Origin: CAYNYF01 sp964401385 | GTDB lineage: Bacteria > Planctomycetota > Phycisphaerae > SM23-33 | Direction of reading: 5' to 3' | Length of the DNA stretch: 15,236 nucleotides | Assembly (NCBI GenBank): GCA_964401385.1 | Contig: CAYNYF010000095.1 | Location: 1-15,236, forward strand | In this document: piece after piece, positions 13,110 to 15,236 of the stretch | Layout: each line of letters opens with the position of its first letter | How positions within the stretch are numbered: position 1 is the stretch's first letter | Translations under genes and position numbers: made by a program | The notes under the pieces: generated by a model | Seen by the model: the letters and a program-made list of their open reading frames with translations, nothing else | Database searches by the model: none | What the model was told of the DNA's origin: nothing

Positions 13110-14177
13110 TCATCCACACCCCGAGTCGCGGCCGAGCGGCTCGACCGCTTGCCCGGCGCTGCCCTGCCGCCGGCGCATCCGGCGGTACGCCGCCATGCAG
13201 GCGTCGGCGTTTTCGACGGGCACGTTGGGCGGAATGTGATTGCCCACGGCGAAAAAGAATCCCGCACATCGCCGGCCGACGTCCAGGCAGCGCCGGACCT
13301 CGGCGAAGACGTCTTCCTCGCTGCCGAAGGTCAGGATGCGGCAGTCGGCGTTGCCGACGATTACGTGCGTCCGGCCGTACCTGGCCGCGATGTACTCCAG
13401 ATCGGTGGTCGGCTCGAAGATGAAGCCCTCGGCCCCGGCCGCGGCGATGTCGTCAACGTACTCGGTGTAATTGCCGTCCGAGCAGAACAGGATTTTCTTG
13501 CCGGCGTCCCGGATGCAGTCCCAGTATCGCTTGTAATTCGGGAAGACGAAGCTGCGGTAGAACTCCGGCGAGAAAATCCCGCCCGCGGTCCACACCATGT
13601 CGTCGTGCGTGAGGAACACCTCGATGTCCGTTTCGGCCCAGGCCTGGACGTATCCCATGAGGAAATCGGCCCAGCGGTTCAGGACGTTGCCGAAGCGCTC
13701 GCCGTCGGTCCCGGCCGCCGCCAGCAGGTTCTCCCAGCCGAAGGCGGCGATGGCAAAGCTCACCAGCGACATGTACAGTCCGCCGGGCACCACGCAGTCG
13801 CGCTTGCGCGCCTGCTCGTGGGCGAGCTGGTAGTTCTCCACCTGGCGGGCGTGGTCGACCGGCCCGTACTCGGCGGAAGGGTCGAGCTGGAAGATGTCCT
13901 CGAGGCCGTGGAAGGGGGACTGCCTCGGCGGGCGGTAGTCGCTGCCGTCGGGCTGCCAGACGCCGTGGCCCATGTCGGTCCAGCGGCCGGGCAGACCGGC
14001 GGGCAGGTCCGTCTGCCAGAGGAAGTCGAAGTCCAGCAGCTCGTCAAAGTCCGCCGCCGGCTTGCCGGCCCGCTGCCGCAGCGCTGCCAGCCACTGCGGG
14101 TGGGTGATGTACTGGGTGTGGGGGATTTCGGCCGGCCCGGCCAGGCGCATCGCCGCGATGCCGCGCTCATAGCTCAC
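13110..14177 (-). CDS. uroporphyrinogen decarboxylase (URO-D) superfamily protein, not haem-type
   Basis: TIM-barrel protein of the URO-D/corrinoid-methyltransferase superfamily; substrate unknown. The 355 residues include HDDMVWTAGGIFSPEFYR (191-208), matching the superfamily's D-D-x-x-x-x-x-x-x-x-S-P-E-x-x pattern, then KILFCSDGNYTEYVDDIAAAG (228-248) and GFIFEP (251-256). Next comes GNADCRILTFGSEEDVFAEV (275-294), and the protein ends with GFFFAVGNHIPPNVPVEN (306-323). Relatives of this divergent type typically have H-S-D-G in the second motif; here Cys replaces His (FCSDGN, 231-236). The N-terminal Arg-rich substrate signature of true HemE is absent. The start is GTG at 14177, preceded by GGGGAAA at about eight bases. 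It lies 48 bases after the phosphorylase gene, so a shared transcript is likely. Confidence 0.88.
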   Translation of the reverse strand: MSYERGIAAMRLAGPAEIPHTQYITHPQWLAALRQRAGKPAADFDELLDFDFLWQTDLPAGLPGRWTDMGHGVWQPDGSDYRPPRQSPFHGLEDIFQLDPSAEYGPVDHARQVENYQLAHEQARKRDCVVPGGLYMSLVSFAIAAFGWENLLAAAGTDGERFGNVLNRWADFLMGYVQAWAETDIEVFLTHDDMVWTAGGIFSPEFYRSFVFPNYKRYWDCIRDAGKKILFCSDGNYTEYVDDIAAAGAEGFIFEPTTDLEYIAARYGRTHVIVGNADCRILTFGSEEDVFAEVRRCLDVGRRCAGFFFAVGNHIPPNVPVENADACMAAYRRMRRRQGSAGQAVEPLGRDSGCG

Positions 14178-14225
14178 GTCTCATTTCCCCGCTGCGCCGC
14201 AGGCCGCAGACGGACGGCGCCGGCG

Positions 14226-15095
14226 CTATTTGAACCACTCCCGCCAGTCCTCCGACATGCCGCACTCGCGTATGCGTTCGGCCATGCTGTGGCGGCACTC
14301 GCAGCTCACCTCGGCTGAGTCGAGCTTCCGGGCGAGCCGCGCGAGGAGCTCCGGAAGGGAGCGAACCGCCAGCTTCAGCCGCTCGTCCTGGGAGGCCTGG
14401 CTAAGCCCGGCGAACAGGTCGCCGGTGCTGAATGGCCGGTGGCGGCTGCCGGTCTCGGCGTAGCCGACCAGGTAGCACGCCCCGGCGAAGCAGAGTTGCA
14501 GCTCCTTGGCCAGAAACACCTCTGGCGCCAGCGTGTGCGTGACCACGTGGGCTCCGGCGATGCCGAGCATGCGCACCTCCGCGGGCGTCTCCAGGCGCGG
14601 CCCGTCCGTCACCGCCGCCGTCCCCCCGGCCATGTGAGAGAGGCCCATCTCCTCCATCGCCTCGGCGGCGGCGGCCTGCAAGTCCGGGCAGAACACGGGA
14701 AACTGCCGAAGAAAACCCAGCGAGGAAGTCTCGAAAAAGGTGCTAAGGCGGCGGCGGGTCATGTCGATCAGGTCGTTGGGCACCACGACCTGCCCGGTGG
14801 CGAGGTCGTGCGTAATGGCTCCGGCGCCCGACCAGCTCAGCACGTACTGAACGCCGAGGCCCTTCAGTGCGTACAGGTTGGCGCGCTGATTGATCTGCCA
14901 GGGGGCGGGGTGCCGGCGGCACGGGCCGTGCCGGGGCATCAGGTAAAACGGAACGGGAACGCCCTCGACCTGGAAGATCGGCTGGCTTTGCCCGAACGGC
15001 GTGTCCGCTCTGGGCAGCTCCCTCGCCGTCACTTGGCCGGATTCCATCATCCTGTAGACGGTCGCGCCCGCCAGACACGCTAGCTTTGCCGACAT
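14226..15095 (-). CDS. MTAP/PNP-family purine nucleoside phosphorylase-like protein with divergent active site
   Basis: Family enzymes cleave purine nucleosides or 5'-methylthioadenosine with phosphate. The 289 residues include PRHGPCRRHPAPWQINQRAN (54-73), the LGVQYVLSWSGAG stretch (80-92), VVVPNDLIDMT (103-113), GPRLETPAEVRM (165-176) and PEVFLAKELQL (191-201), all in family order. Several key positions differ. The N-terminal phosphate loop, normally GG(S/T)G, reads AGATVY (9-14). The usual Met before T-x-x-P-E is His (VVTHTLAPE). The base-specificity segment, D-Y-D in methylthioadenosine phosphorylases or T-N-x-A in PNPs, reads VGYAETG (210-216). Substrate and even activity are therefore open. 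I start at ATG 15095, preceded by AAGGA; an upstream in-frame start at 15173 would include the promoter. It probably heads a transcript with the URO-D-like gene. Confidence 0.85.
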   Translation of the reverse strand: MSAKLACLAGATVYRMMESGQVTARELPRADTPFGQSQPIFQVEGVPVPFYLMPRHGPCRRHPAPWQINQRANLYALKGLGVQYVLSWSGAGAITHDLATGQVVVPNDLIDMTRRRLSTFFETSSLGFLRQFPVFCPDLQAAAAEAMEEMGLSHMAGGTAAVTDGPRLETPAEVRMLGIAGAHVVTHTLAPEVFLAKELQLCFAGACYLVGYAETGSRHRPFSTGDLFAGLSQASQDERLKLAVRSLPELLARLARKLDSAEVSCECRHSMAERIRECGMSEDWREWFK

Positions 15096-15137
15096 GCAAG
15101 CATTCCTTCCCGGCCGAGGCCGATGTGCGAACAACGT

Positions 15138-15166
15138 ATTATGCCTTGCCGCGTCCGGCTCGGCAA
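15138..15166 (-). promoter_or_regulatory. candidate promoter of the phosphorylase/URO-D-like genes
   Basis: Reading leftward, TTGCCG (15166-15161, 4/6) precedes CATAAT (15143-15138, 5/6) by exactly 17 bases. Transcription would start near 15131, leaving a leader of about 36 bases with a good ribosome-binding site. Confidence 0.42.
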
Positions 15167-15168
15167 GG
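15144..15168. repeat. 8-base perfect inverted repeat spanning the promoter spacer (operator-like)
   Basis: CCTTGCCG (15144-15151) and CGGCAAGG (15161-15168) form a perfect inverted repeat with a 9-base centre. The right arm contains the -35 hexamer and the left arm abuts the -10 hexamer of the candidate promoter, the usual place for a repressor operator. The regulator is not in this window. Confidence 0.4.
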
Positions 15169-15236
15169 TGCAAGGACCGGACGATAGCGTCAAGAGTCTT
15201 GTGTAAGTTCCGGCAGCAGGTGCCATCGAGCGAGCT

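Noticed and set aside
13104..14318. 404-codon open frame on the plus strand
   Set aside because: Antisense to the URO-D-like gene; no recognisable motifs and biased composition.
15096..15173. Longer start for the phosphorylase-like gene at 15173
   Set aside because: It would cover the promoter and ribosome-binding site and adds residues before the family's natural N-terminus.
1..15236. tRNA, rRNA, CRISPR or insertion sequence
   Set aside because: No T-loop-like motifs in a cloverleaf context, no spaced direct repeats and no transposase-like protein were seen on either strand.

Overview
This is GC-rich bacterial chromosomal DNA with no phage, insertion sequence, CRISPR, rRNA or tRNA gene that I can see. 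Gene content suggests a planctomycete-type (PVC group) organism. The clues are a Gfo/Idh/MocA dehydrogenase, a divergent uroporphyrinogen-decarboxylase-fold protein, a STAS protein with an FLSSSML active-site loop, and a membrane protein ending in a pseudopilin-like domain. The assignment is inference from these features and was not tested by a search.

Layout, left to right. A sugar-dehydrogenase-like gene (minus, cut by the window edge) diverges from an unfamiliar four-helix membrane protein and trmB (plus). A two-helix K+ channel with RCK domains (minus) converges on trmB. A 400-base non-coding gap, locally AT-rich and carrying one good DnaA box, separates the channel from dnaA (minus) and is a candidate replication origin. 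Next on the minus strand come an MsbA-type ABC exporter with a large extracytoplasmic insert, holB (delta') and tmk. Divergent from tmk, on the plus strand, are dnaN and a DUF721/DciA gene. The right flank is a minus-strand series: a purine nucleoside phosphorylase relative, a URO-D-like protein, a STAS protein and a DUF502 membrane protein.

The core is a chromosome-replication neighbourhood: initiator (dnaA), sliding clamp (dnaN), clamp-loader subunit (holB), dTTP supply (tmk) and a probable DnaB-helicase loader (dciA). Unlike the common dnaA-dnaN tandem, dnaA and dnaN lie about 4.6 kb apart and point away from each other. This is consistent with bidirectional replication starting nearby, but the exact origin is unresolved.

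No wholly new multi-gene system is evident. The best leads are a PDZ-like domain inserted in the first external loop of the ABC exporter, a folded dnaA leader whose last hairpin encloses the likely ribosome-binding site, the membrane/pseudopilin-like fusion, and divergent active-site residues in the phosphorylase, URO-D-like and STAS proteins. Promoter calls are hexamer matches read by eye and are tentative.
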